64,000 bases of DNA from Symbiopectobacterium purcellii_A (GCF_052050035.1 NZ_CP189882.1:4340001-4404000), one strand, 5' to 3'; counted from the first letter of the stretch, positions 36,140 through 46,173 are shown. Numbers and translations: made by a program. The notes: generated from the letters alone by a model not told the origin.

Positions 36140-36999
36140 GATACCGGTTCATTCTCGACAATGCCACTGACTTCAGCGTTCGTACACTCTGTCGGGTCAT
36201 GCGTGTGACGGCCTCTGCCTGGTATGCATGGCGAAAAAAGCCCGCCGAACCGCTGCAAAAAGACGTGGAGGTCCGGGTCAGGTTAAAGGCGCTGTTCGCC
36301 GCCAGCAGGCAGGGAGCAGGAAGCCGGACGCTGGTCAAAAGGCTTCGTGGAGAAGGCATCATAATCAGCCGCTGGCGGGTGAGGAAACTCATGCAGGAAG
36401 AGGGGTTGGTCTGCCGACAGCGCCGGACTTATAAGGTCACGACAAAACCCCCCCCGGGTGCAGAGGTGGCCCTAAACCTGCTGAACCAGAATTTTAACCC
36501 GCCGGGGCCAAATCAGGTGTGGGCGAGTGACATCACGTATCTGAAGACCGGTGAAGGCTTGCTGTATCTGGCGGCTATTATGGATTTGTACTCCCGGCAG
36601 ATAGTGGGCTGGCAGGTGGACAGACGGATGACCTCATCGCTGGTCTGCGGGGCCCTGATGAAGGCATATAACCTGCGAACTCCCCCGCCGGGCCTGGTGG
36701 TGCATACGGACAGGAGGGCGCAGTACACGGGACAACGCTTTCAGGCGCTGCTGAGCAGCTACAGGCTGAGGAGCAGTATGGGAGACGTGGGTGCCTGCTG
36801 GGATAATGCGGTGATGGAGCGCTTCTGGGGCAGTCTGAAACATGAATGGTTGCTGCTGGTACCCCAGCCAACACGGGCTTACATGGAGCAGGATGTGGCG
36901 ACGTATATCCGCTACTACAACCTAGACAGGCATCATGCCGCTAACGGGGACCTGTCTCCGGTGCGTTATGAACAAATGGCTGAGAAAAAAGTGTCCTGA
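36136..36999 (+). CDS. IS3-family OrfB (transposase catalytic subunit)
   Basis: 287 residues if counted from the GTG at 36136, overlapping orfA by 4 bases; probably made mainly as an OrfAB fusion. DDE motifs: WASDITYL (Asp), HTDRRAQYTG (Asp) and CWDNAVMERFWGSLKHE (Glu). One change stands out: DRR replaces the DRG of other copies next to the second Asp. Confidence 0.9.
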   Translation: MRYRFILDNATDFSVRTLCRVMRVTASAWYAWRKKPAEPLQKDVEVRVRLKALFAASRQGAGSRTLVKRLRGEGIIISRWRVRKLMQEEGLVCRQRRTYKVTTKPPPGAEVALNLLNQNFNPPGPNQVWASDITYLKTGEGLLYLAAIMDLYSRQIVGWQVDRRMTSSLVCGALMKAYNLRTPPPGLVVHTDRRAQYTGQRFQALLSSYRLRSSMGDVGACWDNAVMERFWGSLKHEWLLLVPQPTRAYMEQDVATYIRYYNLDRHHAANGDLSPVRYEQMAEKKVS

Positions 37000-38369
37000 T
37001 TTACTTGACCACTGCACTATAGATAGTGCGGAGGTCAGCAGCAACGGCTTTACGCTCTTTCCAGCCGACGTAGCGCAGCGAGTTCCGCACCTGATGCACG
37101 ATGCAGAGCTGTACCCGCGTATGCGGGTAAACAGCTTCAATGGCATCAGGAAAGCCCTTCAGGCCATCGCAGCAGGCGATGAAGATGTCCTGTAGCCCAC
37201 GATTTTTCAGTTCTGTCATTACAGATAACCAGAACTTGGCCCCCTCGGTTTTGGCTATCCATAGCCCCAGCAGCTCTTTTTCGCCCTGGCCGTTGATGCC
37301 TAGAGCCAAGTAAACAGACTTGTTGGTCACGGCTCCGCCGTCCTGGCTTTTGACCACAATACAGTCAAGGTAAACAATGGGATAAAACGCATCCAGCGGC
37401 CGTTGCTGCCAGCGCTTAACTTCATCCATCACGGCATTGGTCACTTGAGAAATGAAGCCAGCGGAAACATCGACCCCGTAGACTTCTTTAAAGTGAGCCT
37501 GAATATCACGGGTTGATAGCCCTCTGGAATAGAGAGAAATAATGCGGTCATCGAAGCTGTTAAGCTGCTTTTCGTGCTTACCGATCAGTGTCGGCTCGAA
37601 GGTACTGTTGCGGTCGCGCGGAATATCGAGCTCGAGCGCCCCATTTTGGCTACGTACGCTCTTGGATGTCTTGCCATTGCGGGAGTTGCCTGAATGATTA
37701 CCAGCCGGGTCATGCTTAGCATACCCAAGGTGTATCTCCATCTCAGCTTGAAGAACCCGTTCCGCCAGTCTTTTAGTCAGCTCCTTGAGTAGGCCTGATT
37801 CACCCAGAAGCTCCTGATGGGAGTGGCAATCCTGAAGCAGTTGGTCAATAAGTTCGTTGCTGATAGGCATTTTTTGTCCTCTGAAGGTTTTCCTCAAAAT
37901 GCCATTTACACAGATCTTTTTACACTCTCCCTTGTATTGAGTATGTGTTCGAGTTCGGCGATCTTACGATGACTGACCTGACTGAAGTCTGTTCCCTTTG
38001 GGTAAAAACGTCGTATCAGCCCGTTGGTGTGCTCATTCAAGCCCCTCTCCCAGGAATGATAAGGATGGGCAAAGTAGACCTGCGCCCCTGTGATTTGAGT
38101 AATTTGCTCGTGCAGAGCGAATTCAGGGCCGTTATCAGCTGTTAGGGTCTTAAACTTGCAAAAGGTATTAGCTTCAATGTCCCTGAAAGCAGCAACCACA
38201 GTCTCCGCACGCTTATTAGGCAGTTTGCGAATGATGACGGTTTTCAATGCTTTATCTACGATGGTTAACAAGAATGACTTCTGGTCTTTGCCAAAAATAG
38301 TGTCAATTTCGAAGTGGCCAGGCTCCTGTTTAAGCTCGGCTTGAGCTGGGCGATACTCAATACCAACAC

Positions 38370-38542
38370 GGCTTTGTTGAATAATAGGGAATAATGCTGT
38401 TATGACACGCCTTTTTTGGATTAAAATGCTGATCGCTCCGGGATGCATCACTACGCTCTGGATGTAACATACTGATTTTACCTCAAGGGAATCCGCAGCC
38501 TTTATGGCTGCGCAGAATAATATCTATTTATTCAACAAAGCC
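38370..38542 (+). mobile_element. MITE-B copy 1 (173 bp)
   Basis: Ends GGCTTTGTTGAATAATAG and complement of GGCTTTGTTGAATAAATAG; 9-bp duplication TACCAACAC at 38361-38369 and 38543-38551. Non-coding, with an internal palindrome around CGCAGCC...GGCTGCG. Confidence 0.92.
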
Positions 38543-39111
38543 TACCAACACGGTTGGGAATAGGGCCTGATTTGAGGTTTTCGGCATTGTACCTGTAACG
38601 TTTTCCCCGATGAGGAAGTTGCTGATATAGCTCCCCGCCAGCCTGTCTCTCCTGCAGGATATAGCGATATAGCGTATTCTTGCTGACAGATATACCGAAT
38701 TCCAGGTGCAAACGGCCACTGATGATTTCAGGTGAAGAGTGAGTGGAAAGCGCCTGCCTGATGAAGTTCTGAATGTGTGGCTCCAACTGGTAAAAAGCAT
38801 TGTTTGGCAGAGGCTTATGACGGCGTTCCCAGGCCAGAGTGTCCGCCCTTCTACAGCAGTAGACACCATTGAAAGTAGGGTCGGTATTGCGTCTGAGTTC
38901 CCTGCTGATGGTCGAGCGAGGCAGAGCACGCTCTCTGGCGATGGTAGCTTGGTTGACACCTTCACCACGCCGCTTTTCGATGTAGAACCGTTCTTTGTGA
39001 GTCAGATGTTTTCCCTGCATGCAACAGGCTCTCCAGTATGGCCAGAACGGTGATTTTATCCGACTCTGGCAAGTGGGTCACTTTGTTGCGTTTCGAGTGG
39101 GAATGGGGCAT

Positions 39112-39471
39112 TGAACCCATTTATCCAATTGGGTTTCTTGCGGGTGATAGCTCCCCATGAGGGCAGCATGACCCGCGAATGCATAATTCATGGGTGCTAT
39201 ATGAACGCATCCCGTTTGCAAAGCATTCGTGGTGTTGACATTGACGGTAGGTTGCAGCTCTATATTCGGCCTTGTTGCAGCCGCTGCTGCGGGCCTCGAT
39301 GAGATTCGCTGACTCACACCTCATTCTCCTGGCGAGCTTTAAGCTCAACACACCATTCAGGTTTAGTGAGTCACGGTCTTACCTGTCGTTGTCATCACTA
39401 CGGCTGCCCTAGCAACCTTTCAGCATTCACCCTTCTATTAAAAGAGTTAATGTTTTGCCAGCATCTGTCGT
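39112..39471 (-). ncRNA. Candidate IS110 guide (bridge) RNA region
   Basis: No gene is seen. IS110-family elements encode a structured RNA in their long non-coding end that pairs with donor and target DNA. In IS1111-type elements this end lies downstream of the transposase, as here. I did not fold the RNA; the call rests on position and family. Confidence 0.4.
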
Positions 39472-40491
39472 TCAGAACGGCCTGACGCTGACGTGTTTTT
39501 TGTCGTAAGTTCGGCTATGTGCCACCAGGGCCCACACCGTGCGCGCTATCTTGTTAGCCATTCCCACCACCGCAACGCTGGTTGTCCGTCTTTTCAGCAG
39601 CTCCGTAACCCACGGGTTCGGCTCTTTCGCCAGCAGCGTCGCAGCCCTGGCTCCGTGGATAAACAGCGTCCGCAGATAAGCATCGCCGCGTTTACTGATG
39701 CCCAGAAGCCGCACTTTGCCGCCGGTGCCTGTTTGCTTTGGCACCAAGCCGATGTAGGCTGCGAACTCCCGTCCTGATCGGAAGGCTCCCGCATCTCCTA
39801 TGGTGGTAATTGCTGCGGTGGCAACCAGTGTGCCAACACCTGGAATGTCCATAATCCGCCGACAGGCCTCATTCTGTTTCGCCCAAGTGGCAAGCTGTTT
39901 TTCGATACCCTCTATCTGCATATCCAGGTCAGTGAGGCGCCGATGCTGGTCTTCAAACTGGTAGTTCAGGAACGGTGGCAGCTTTTCCTTAAGTCGCTCA
40001 AGCACCTCTGGCATCGCCTTGTCCAGTGACGCCCGGCCTTTACGCACAGTTTCGCCGAACTCCAACAGCAATCCGTGCAGCGAGTTGATTTGCGCGGTGC
40101 GGAACTTCACTAACTGGCGGCGCATTTTGTGCAGCGACAGTACTGCCTGCTGTTCCTCAGTTTTGACGGCAACGGCTTTAGCTGGCTGCTGGACCGCCAT
40201 CCAGATAGCACGGGCATCCATCACGTCATTTTTATTGCCCATCACGAAGGCCTTGACGAATTTGCCCTGGAGTAGTCTGACCTTATGCCCCAGTTTTTCC
40301 AGCTCCCGCGCCCAGTGCTGGGAACCGCCGCAAGCTTCCATGCCAATCAGGCAAGGCTCACGATTGCTGAAGTATCCCAGCAGCGCGTCGCGCTTTATCT
40401 GTTTATCGATGACTTCACCGGTATGTTCATTAATGAAATGAACCTGCATCAGATGTTTTGCGATATCGACGCCAACAGGGGTATATTTCAT
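39472..40491 (-). CDS. IS110-family transposase (DEDD type)
   Basis: 339 residues from the ATG at 40491, preceded by GGAGG; an in-frame upstream ATG adds 17 unlikely residues. N-terminal RuvC-like domain: YTPVGVDIAKHLMQVHF (Asp), LIGMEACGGSQHWAR (Glu) and KNDVMDARAIW (Asp pair). The C-terminal part has MDIPGVGTLVATAAI, AFRSGREFAAYIGLVPKQ and the serine-containing GISKRGDAYLRTLFIHGARA. The frame is intact, and this is the only copy in the window. Confidence 0.93.
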   Translation of the reverse strand: MKYTPVGVDIAKHLMQVHFINEHTGEVIDKQIKRDALLGYFSNREPCLIGMEACGGSQHWARELEKLGHKVRLLQGKFVKAFVMGNKNDVMDARAIWMAVQQPAKAVAVKTEEQQAVLSLHKMRRQLVKFRTAQINSLHGLLLEFGETVRKGRASLDKAMPEVLERLKEKLPPFLNYQFEDQHRRLTDLDMQIEGIEKQLATWAKQNEACRRIMDIPGVGTLVATAAITTIGDAGAFRSGREFAAYIGLVPKQTGTGGKVRLLGISKRGDAYLRTLFIHGARAATLLAKEPNPWVTELLKRRTTSVAVVGMANKIARTVWALVAHSRTYDKKHVSVRPF

Positions 40492-40641
40492 GTCGTGGAT
40501 CCTCCAGTTATCAGGGAGCTTTATGCATCCCGTGTTGGGCACAATGATGCCGTAAGTCTGCGAGGATCCACACCTTACCTGCCGAACCCTTCGCTGCTCT
40601 CAAATGTGTGGGATGCGTTCATCTCATTCTCCTTGTGTCAA

Positions 40642-40752
40642 TAACCGCCGTTCAGTGGCAGAAACAGCGATGTTCCGTATCAAAACATCGCATAACGGTA
40701 GCCCCGGCGGGAAGCATCCTGTCTGCTAACTCTGATTTATTCAAAAAAGCCC
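40642..40752 (+). mobile_element. IS903-type 3' remnant
   Basis: Matches the Glu-motif region and right end of the IS903-type elements with several changes. Its terminal sequence supplies the last codons of the gene at 40737-41342. Confidence 0.7.
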
Positions 40753-41342
40753 GTATCCTTCTGAGGTTCATACGATGCTGGCGGCATAGGCGGCATCCCA
40801 ATTTCACCCGGTTTTACGGGCGCTGTCTGAGAGAATGTGCTCAGGGTGACAGGCGCTGGCGGAGTGAATGTCATCGGGGTGACAGGCGCTGGCGGAGTGA
40901 ATGTCATCGGGGGGAAACCATATTGCCGAAAAAAAGTTTCTGAAGTCGCCATATTTTTAATGTGACTCTTTTGATCAAGCATAGATTTTATATCTTTTTT
41001 TACCGAGGCAAAATGATTTGCCTTGCATTTTTCAAAAAAATGTTTGATAAAATCAAATTTTCTGTATGTTTTTGATTTAATAATCTCAACTTTCCCATTT
41101 TTTTCTTGGATTTTATATTCTCTATTTTTAATATTAATTTGATTAACCTCACTTATGTCAATGTAATTATTATTTTTTGCGTTAACAAATTGTTTTATAG
41201 ATGCAAGTTCACGAACGCAATTATATACTTGAGTGATATTATTATTGATGATGCTACTTCTATTTGAAGTAGTTAAATTACCTTTTGTAGTTGCAAACGT
41301 TTCTTTAATTGGACTTACATTGCTTGATATTTTCATATTCAT
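40737..41342 (-). CDS. Proline-rich effector candidate, 3' end replaced by IS sequence
   Basis: 201 residues from the ATG at 41342 (GAGG 11 bases upstream). Residues 1-140 are AT-rich in codon use, Asn/Lys-rich and have a Ser/Thr-rich start typical of type III signals. Residues 144-192 are proline-rich, with a tandem 11-residue repeat (PMTFTPPAPVT twice, a 33-bp DNA repeat) and GMPPMPPAS. The last residues (GFFE) come from an IS903-type terminus, so the natural C-terminus is lost. No homologue recognised. Secretion is an inference from composition and from the similar gene styles at 18157 and 48102. Confidence 0.55.
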   Translation of the reverse strand: MNMKISSNVSPIKETFATTKGNLTTSNRSSIINNNITQVYNCVRELASIKQFVNAKNNNYIDISEVNQINIKNREYKIQEKNGKVEIIKSKTYRKFDFIKHFFEKCKANHFASVKKDIKSMLDQKSHIKNMATSETFFRQYGFPPMTFTPPAPVTPMTFTPPAPVTLSTFSQTAPVKPGEIGMPPMPPASYEPQKDTGFFE

Positions 41343-41375
41343 AGTGAAATAAACCTCAATGATTGAATTAATTTG

Positions 41376-41544
41376 GGCTTTGTTGAATAAATAGATATTA
41401 TGCTGCGTAGCCATAAAGGCTGCGAATTCCCTTGACGTAAAATCAGTATGTTAAATTCAGATCGTGGTGATGCATCTCGGAGCGATGCAGCATTTTAATC
41501 CAAAACAGGCATAACAGCATGATTACCTATTATTCAACAAAGTC
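41376..41544 (-). mobile_element. MITE-B copy 3 (divergent)
   Basis: About 169 bp, inverted relative to the other two and with many changes (right end AAAGTC for AAAGCC). No 9-bp duplication visible; it lies just upstream of the effector candidate gene. Confidence 0.75.
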
Positions 41545-41574
41545 AACTGGAGCACTATTCCGCGCAGCTATTTA

Positions 41575-41648
41575 GCAAAATACATTTCCTTTACATTCAT
41601 TTTACCTAACATTTATGTAAATTAATCGTTTAATTTATTCAACAAAGC
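41575..41648 (+). mobile_element. MITE-A remnant
   Basis: Right-end portion resembling MITE-A, diverged, finishing TTTATTCAACAAAGCC. 41649-41741 holds nothing recognisable. Confidence 0.5.
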
Positions 41649-41741
41649 CTTGCTATGCTTCTTTACTGTAATGTACATTACCATAATTAAGTGAGAGTTA
41701 TACTGCTTTCATAATTCGCTGAATCAATAAGAGTCGACCCC

Positions 41742-42131
41742 GACTTTGTTGAATAAATCAGATTTAGACGACAGTATGTTCCCGCTGGAACACCTGTTAT
41801 GCAATACGGACACTGGCCGGCATACCCAACAGGGTCATCCGGTTTAGCGCTTTGACCATCGACATCGCTTCAGTCACCTTCGCGTCATAGTCCCGCAGGC
41901 TCAGGTGGCCACCCAGCAGAGTTTTGATGCGGAACATCGCTGTTTTTGCCACTGAACGCAGGTGATAACCTACTTTCTTTTTCCAGGCGTCATTACTCCC
42001 GCTCAGATGCTGATTCCCCACCGCAGGGTTACGTTCATGGTACTTTTCCGGCCAGTATTGCGCAACGCTTAGCGGCAGGATAAGGAGCCTGATTTTCTTT
42101 CTCAGCAACGCATCGTGGCATTTCAATGACA
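41742..42131 (-). mobile_element. Divergent IS903-type 3' fragment
   Basis: Encodes a transposase C-terminus (CHDALLRKKIRLLILPLSVAQ ... MTLLGMPASVRIA, stop near 41797) clearly different from the main IS903-type family here, so it represents an older or separate lineage. Confidence 0.75.
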
Positions 42132-42188
42132 ACTAATTTAGACATATAGCCAACCGACTTAAAAATGATTACATCCTATGCCCTGATA

Positions 42189-43068
42189 TAGCTAAACGAC
42201 TTAATTTTGATTACATTATTTAAATGAGCTATTCAATTGATTTTAGACGTAAAGTGATATCTACACGGAAAAACGAAGGGTTGAGTATCCGAGAAACAGC
42301 GAAGCAATTTCGGATTGGCCCTGCCTCTGTATCGCGTTGGATTAATCAAATAGAGTCAAAAGCATCGACCACGCGTCAGCGAAAGATCGATAAATCCGAG
42401 TTGATAAAAGATGTTGAACAATATCCAGATGCTTACCAAAAAGAACGTGCAGAGCGTTTTGGCGTTTGTCAGAAGGCCATTTGGCAAGCGCTTAAAAAGC
42501 TGGGATTGACCTATAAAAAAAACTCTACGTCATCCGAAAGCCGACGAAAACGCCCGGCAGGGATTTCAACAAAAAAAACAACAGTATGAAAAAGAAGGTA
42601 AACCTATTGTTTTTATTGATGAAAGTGGTTTTTCACACGATGCCCCACGGACTCACGGCTATTCCCCAAAAGGTCAACGGTGTTTTGGCCTGAAGAACTG
42701 GGGAGCTAGGGGAAGAACAAATGTTATCGGCGCTTTATTAGGCACAACGCTGTTTGCTATCGGATTATTTGATATCAATATTAACAGCGATGTTTTCTAT
42801 GCCTGGGTCACACAAGTCCTTATCCCAGTACTCCCTAAAAACAGTGTAATCATGATGGACAATGCCACTTTTCACAAAAAACATAATATTCAACAAGTCA
42901 TCATCGATGCAGGGTATATGGTGGAGTATTTGCCTACATATTCGCCAGATCTTAACCCAATTGAGCATAAATGGGCACAAGCAAAAAGCAAAAAAAGAGA
43001 GATGGGTTGCGATACAGAGAGTTTGTTCTCAGTCTATATGGTGTAATCAAACTTAAGTCGCTTGGCTA
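42189..43068 (+). mobile_element. IS630 copy D (880 bp)
   Basis: Inserted at an internal TA of a MITE-C, with TA on both sides. Confidence 0.92.
42224..43046 (+). CDS. IS630 transposase in two frames
   Basis: Same two-frame structure as copy A: 42224-42589 (helix-turn-helix), then the DDE frame after the A8 run, ending at 43046. DDE motifs intact. Confidence 0.8.
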
Positions 43069-43199
43069 TATGCGGCAAAGAAGCATAGCTGGCTGTTATC
43101 AAAATAATGTCGCTTGGCTATATCAGAGGGCTAACGGGTAAAATTTTGCAGATTGGCGGTCAGATCGATTACACTTGGCTTAACACAGGAGGATCCGCT

Positions 43200-43634
43200 A
43201 TGGGCCAGGTTGCATTTGATACTCAAGAGTTCGTTGAAACGCTGGAAAACGCCGGGTTGCCGAAAGACCAGGCCAAGGCGATATCTCTTGTTGTGCGAAA
43301 ATCACACGAGGTAGCAGATCTTGCTACAAAGCGCGATCTCGAGGACGTGCGCAAAGACCTGTCCGCTGATATCGCCGAGGTGAAGCGTGAGATAGCCGAT
43401 GTCCGTAAGGACTTATCCGCAGAGATAGCCGATGTCCGTAAGGACTTATCCGCAGAGATAGCCGATGTCCGTAAGGACTTATCCGCAGAGATAGCCGATG
43501 TCCGTAAGGATATGACTGCTGGTTTCGATAAAATTAACGATAAATTTGAGAAGCTTGGCATGCAGATGACCATCCGGCTTGGTCTAATGGTCGCCGCTGC
43601 CGTGAGCATCATTGCTGCCATTCTCAAAATGTGA
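43200..43634 (+). CDS. Small coiled-coil membrane protein (DUF1640/CCDC90-like)
   Basis: 144 residues from the ATG at 43200, chosen because CAGGAGGA precedes it. Residues ~1-50 (FDTQEFVETLENAGLPKDQAKAIS) resemble the DUF1640/CCDC90 start. A coiled coil follows, including four near-identical 11-residue units (EIADVRKDLSA) encoded by 33-bp tandem repeats at about 43387-43520. A single C-terminal membrane helix is present (LGLMVAAAVSIIAAIL). Proteins of this form are widespread but of unknown function; a phage or plasmid origin is possible. Confidence 0.75.
   Translation: MGQVAFDTQEFVETLENAGLPKDQAKAISLVVRKSHEVADLATKRDLEDVRKDLSADIAEVKREIADVRKDLSAEIADVRKDLSAEIADVRKDLSAEIADVRKDMTAGFDKINDKFEKLGMQMTIRLGLMVAAAVSIIAAILKM
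43387..43520 (+). repeat. 33-bp tandem repeats inside the coiled-coil gene
   Basis: GAGATAGCCGATGTCCGTAA-type unit repeated four times with almost no change, encoding EIADVRKDLSA. Confidence 0.9.
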
Positions 43635-43845
43635 CGGTGCACTATATCCCTTGGGTCAGGCGGAACGTGATTGCACGGTCACCTGTTGACAGGGGGTGAT
43701 GTCCCTATCTCGGATTAGTCGCTTCTGACAGCACCGTAACGCCCTATGTAATTCTTAAAGCGTTCGTCTTTAAATTTCTACTTTGGCATAAACTCTATTG
43801 GCTTCCGCTGCGATCCGCTTCTCTTCGGCTAGGCTGTGTCCCTTA
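43635..43845. other. Region with a possible gene-end fragment on the minus strand
   Basis: No complete gene. On the minus strand around 43770-43845 an open stretch reads SLAEEKRIAAEANRVYAKVEI then stop, which may be the tail of a lost protein. Cut by a MITE-C. Confidence 0.25.
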
Positions 43846-43937
43846 TAGCTAAGCGACATTATTTTGATAACAGCCAGCTATGCTTCTTTGCCACATATCA
43901 GGGCATCGGCTGTAATCATTTTTAAGTCGGTTGGCTA
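43846..43937 (+). mobile_element. MITE-C copy 6 (variant)
   Basis: 92 bp with TA flanks and a few differences from the other copies (TAGCTAAGCG start, CACATATC). Confidence 0.88.
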
Positions 43938-44090
43938 TAATTGCTTGAGCTATAGTATCCATCGCCCCATTCCCAGTCGAAATGCAACAAAGTGACCCAC
44001 TGGCCAGACCCGGATAAAATCACCGTTCTGGCCCTACTGGAGATCCCGTTGCATGCAGGGAAAACATCTGACTCACAAAGAGCGGTTCTA

Positions 44091-44970
44091 TAGCTAAACG
44101 ACTTAATTTTGATTACATTATTTAAATGAGCTATTCAATTGATTTTAGACGTAAAGTGATATCTACACGGAAAAACGAAGGGTTGAGTATCCGAGAAACA
44201 GCGAAGCAATTTCGGATTGGCCCTGCCTCTGTATCGCGTTGGATTAATCAAATAGAGTCAAAAGCATCGACCACGCGTCAGCGAAAGATCGATAAATCCG
44301 AGTTGATAAAAGATGTTGAACAATATCCAGATGCTTACCAAAAAGAACGTGCAGAGCGTTTTGGCGTTTGTCAGAAGGCCATTTGGCAAGCGCTTAAAAA
44401 GCTGGGATTGACCTATAAAAAAAACTCTACGTCATCCGAAAGCCGACGAAAACGCCCGGCAGGGATTTCAACAAAAAAAACAACAGTATGAAAAAGAAGG
44501 TAAACCTATTGTTTTTATTGATGAAAGTGGTTTTTCACACGATGCCCCACGGACTCACGGCTATTCCCCAAAAGGTCAACGGTGTTTTGGCCTGAAGAAC
44601 TGGGGAGCTAGGGGAAGAACAAATGTTATCGGCGCTTTATTAGGCACAACGCTGTTTGCTATCGGATTATTTGATATCAATATTAACAGCGATGTTTTCT
44701 ATGCCTGGGTCACACAAGTCCTTATCCCAGTACTCCCTAAAAACAGTGTAATCATGATGGACAATGCCACTTTTCACAAAAAACATAATATTCAACAAGT
44801 CATCATCGATGCAGGGTATATGGTGGAGTATTTGCCTACATATTCGCCAGATCTTAACCCAATTGAGCATAAATGGGCACAAGCAAAAAGCAAAAAAAGA
44901 GAGATGGGTTGCGATACAGAGAGTTTGTTCTCAGTCCATATGGTGTAATCAAAATTAAGTCGCTTGGCTA
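44091..44970 (+). mobile_element. IS630 copy E (880 bp)
   Basis: TA flanks inside the IS30; appears identical to copies D and G over most of its length. Confidence 0.93.
44126..44948 (+). CDS. IS630 transposase in two frames
   Basis: 44126-44491 then the catalytic frame to 44948; A8 run and DDE motifs as in copy A. Confidence 0.8.
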
Positions 44971-45948
44971 TACATCGAAAAACGGCGTGGTGATGGGGTT
45001 AACCAGGCCACCATCGCCCGGGAACTGGAGCTTCCTCGTTCTACCATCAGCAGGGAACTCAGACGCAATACCGACGCCGCTTTCAACGGGGTCTATTCCT
45101 GCAGAAGGGCCGAAACGTTGGCCAGAGGGCGGCGGCAGAAAACACGGCCGGACAGCGTGATTAACCAGCTTGAACCGCACATTCAGGACTTTATCAGAAC
45201 GGCGCTGTCTACCCACACCTCACCTGAGGTCATCAGTGGGCGCCTGGTCCTGGAATTTGGCCTGTCCGTCAGCAAGAACTCGCTCTATCGCTATATCCAG
45301 CAGGAGCGCCGGGCCGGCGGTGAGCTGTATCAGCAGCTCCCTCATCGGGGTAAACGGTATAACTATCAGACCGATGAGAACAAACGCGGTCCTATTCCCA
45401 ACCGTGTTGGCATTGAGCAGCGGCCGGCCGTTGCTGACCTCAAACAGGAACCCGGGCATTTCGAGATTGACACCATCTTTGGCAAAGATCAGAAATCATT
45501 CCTGCTGACGGTGGTCGATCAAGCCGTCAAGCTGGTCATCATTCGCAAACTGCCCAACAAGCGAGCAGAGACAGTGGTAGCGGCCTTCAGGGACATCGTT
45601 GCCAATACCTTCTGCGAGTTTAAAACCCTGACTGCTGACAACGGTTCTGAATTTTCCCAGCACAGGGAAATTACAAAAGTCACGGGGGCACCGGTCTACT
45701 TTGCCCGGCCATATCATTCCTGGGAACGCGGGTTGAATGAGCATACCAACGGGCTGATACGGCGTTTTTACCCGAAGGGAACGGACTTCAATTATGTCAC
45801 CCATCGCAAGGTTGCAGCACTCGAACACCTGCTCAATACGCGAGGCCGAAAATCGCTGGGTTATCGTTCTCCAAATGAGGTATTTTTAACGCACTTACAG
45901 GCGGCATAATGCCCTACCGTTTTGTTGCGTTTCGACTGGGAATGGGGC

Positions 45949-46117
45949 CGATGGCGTGTTCAACTGTAATACGGATGCCCGAGATTATTTTATTTTCTTG
46001 TTTTTGTTCAGGCGATAAAGGTCTTTTTCGAGTTCCTTTTTTTGGGATTTGTGTATTAGGATGCTGTTTATCTATACCTTGAAAACCGGTATCTGCCCAG
46101 ATGGTTACCTCAGGAGG
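45949..46117 (-). mobile_element. IS5-type (299-aa) element, internal fragment
   Basis: Matches the segment around WADTGFQGIDKQHPNTQIPK through VEHAI of the intact protein at 4964-5863. Bounded by IS30 and an IS903-type element. Confidence 0.85.
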
Positions 46118-46173
46118 GGCTTTGTTGAATAAATCAGAATTAGCCGACAGGATGACTCCCTCTGCTACACCTG

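Larger units (their letters stand above)
35807..37016 (+). mobile_element. Complete IS51-like IS3 element (1210 bp)
   Basis: Inverted ends TGTAGTGGT / complement of TGCAGTGGT, 3-bp duplication CTA at 35804-35806 and 37017-37019, both genes intact. The best candidate for the active IS3 copy. Confidence 0.95.
35446..37870 (-). pseudogene. IS256 transposase, interrupted by IS3 element
   Basis: Starts MPISNELIDQLLQDCHSHQ at 37870 and ends at 35446. The IS3 insertion after AADLRTIYS removes continuity of the C-terminal third. Confidence 0.88.
35409..37929 (-). mobile_element. IS256 element interrupted by an IS3 element
   Basis: 8-bp duplication CCTTGTAT at 35401-35408 and 37930-37937. About 1308 bp when the inner element is removed, the usual IS256 size. 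Confidence 0.93.
35335..39020 (-). pseudogene. IS30 transposase, interrupted twice
   Basis: N-terminus MQGKHLTHKERFYIEKRR at 39020, C-terminus at 35335. Split by the IS256 and by MITE-B; the separate pieces match the IS30 protein at 11347-12415. Confidence 0.88.
35295..39109 (-). mobile_element. IS30 element holding IS256, IS3 and MITE-B
   Basis: IS30 termini at 35295-35310 and 39094-39109, AT on both sides (35293-35294 and 39110-39111). Insertions: IS256 at 35409-37929 (duplication CCTTGTAT), an IS3 element inside that IS256 (duplication CTA), and MITE-B at 38370-38542 (duplication TACCAACAC). Confidence 0.92.
39112..40640 (-). mobile_element. IS110-family element with long non-coding downstream end
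   Basis: Transposase at 39472-40491, about 150 bp of leader to the right and about 360 bp of structured non-coding DNA to the left (39112-39471). The long end downstream of the gene fits the IS1111 group. Ends are estimated from the junctions with IS30 and IS903-type debris. Confidence 0.75.
42147..43120 (-). mobile_element. MITE-C copy 5, split by IS630 copy D
   Basis: MITE halves at 42147-42188 and 43069-43120, outer TA flanks. Removing the IS630 and one TA restores exactly 92 bp. Confidence 0.9.
44053..45909 (+). pseudogene. IS30 transposase (type 2), interrupted by IS630
   Basis: First 13 codons at 44053-44090, the rest from 44971 to 45909. The DDE segments are intact: EIDTIFG, LTADNGSEF and YHSWERGLNEHTNG. 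Confidence 0.88.
43964..45948 (+). mobile_element. IS30 element, second sequence type, split by IS630
   Basis: Same IS30 family as above but a distinct sequence type (RNTDAAFNGVYSCRRAE, RQKTRPDSVINQLEP); the intact version is at 60274-61376. IS630 copy E sits near the start of the gene. Confidence 0.9.

Noticed and set aside
43387..43520. 33-bp repeats as a possible CRISPR array
   Set aside because: Contiguous in-frame coding repeats with no spacers and no cas genes.
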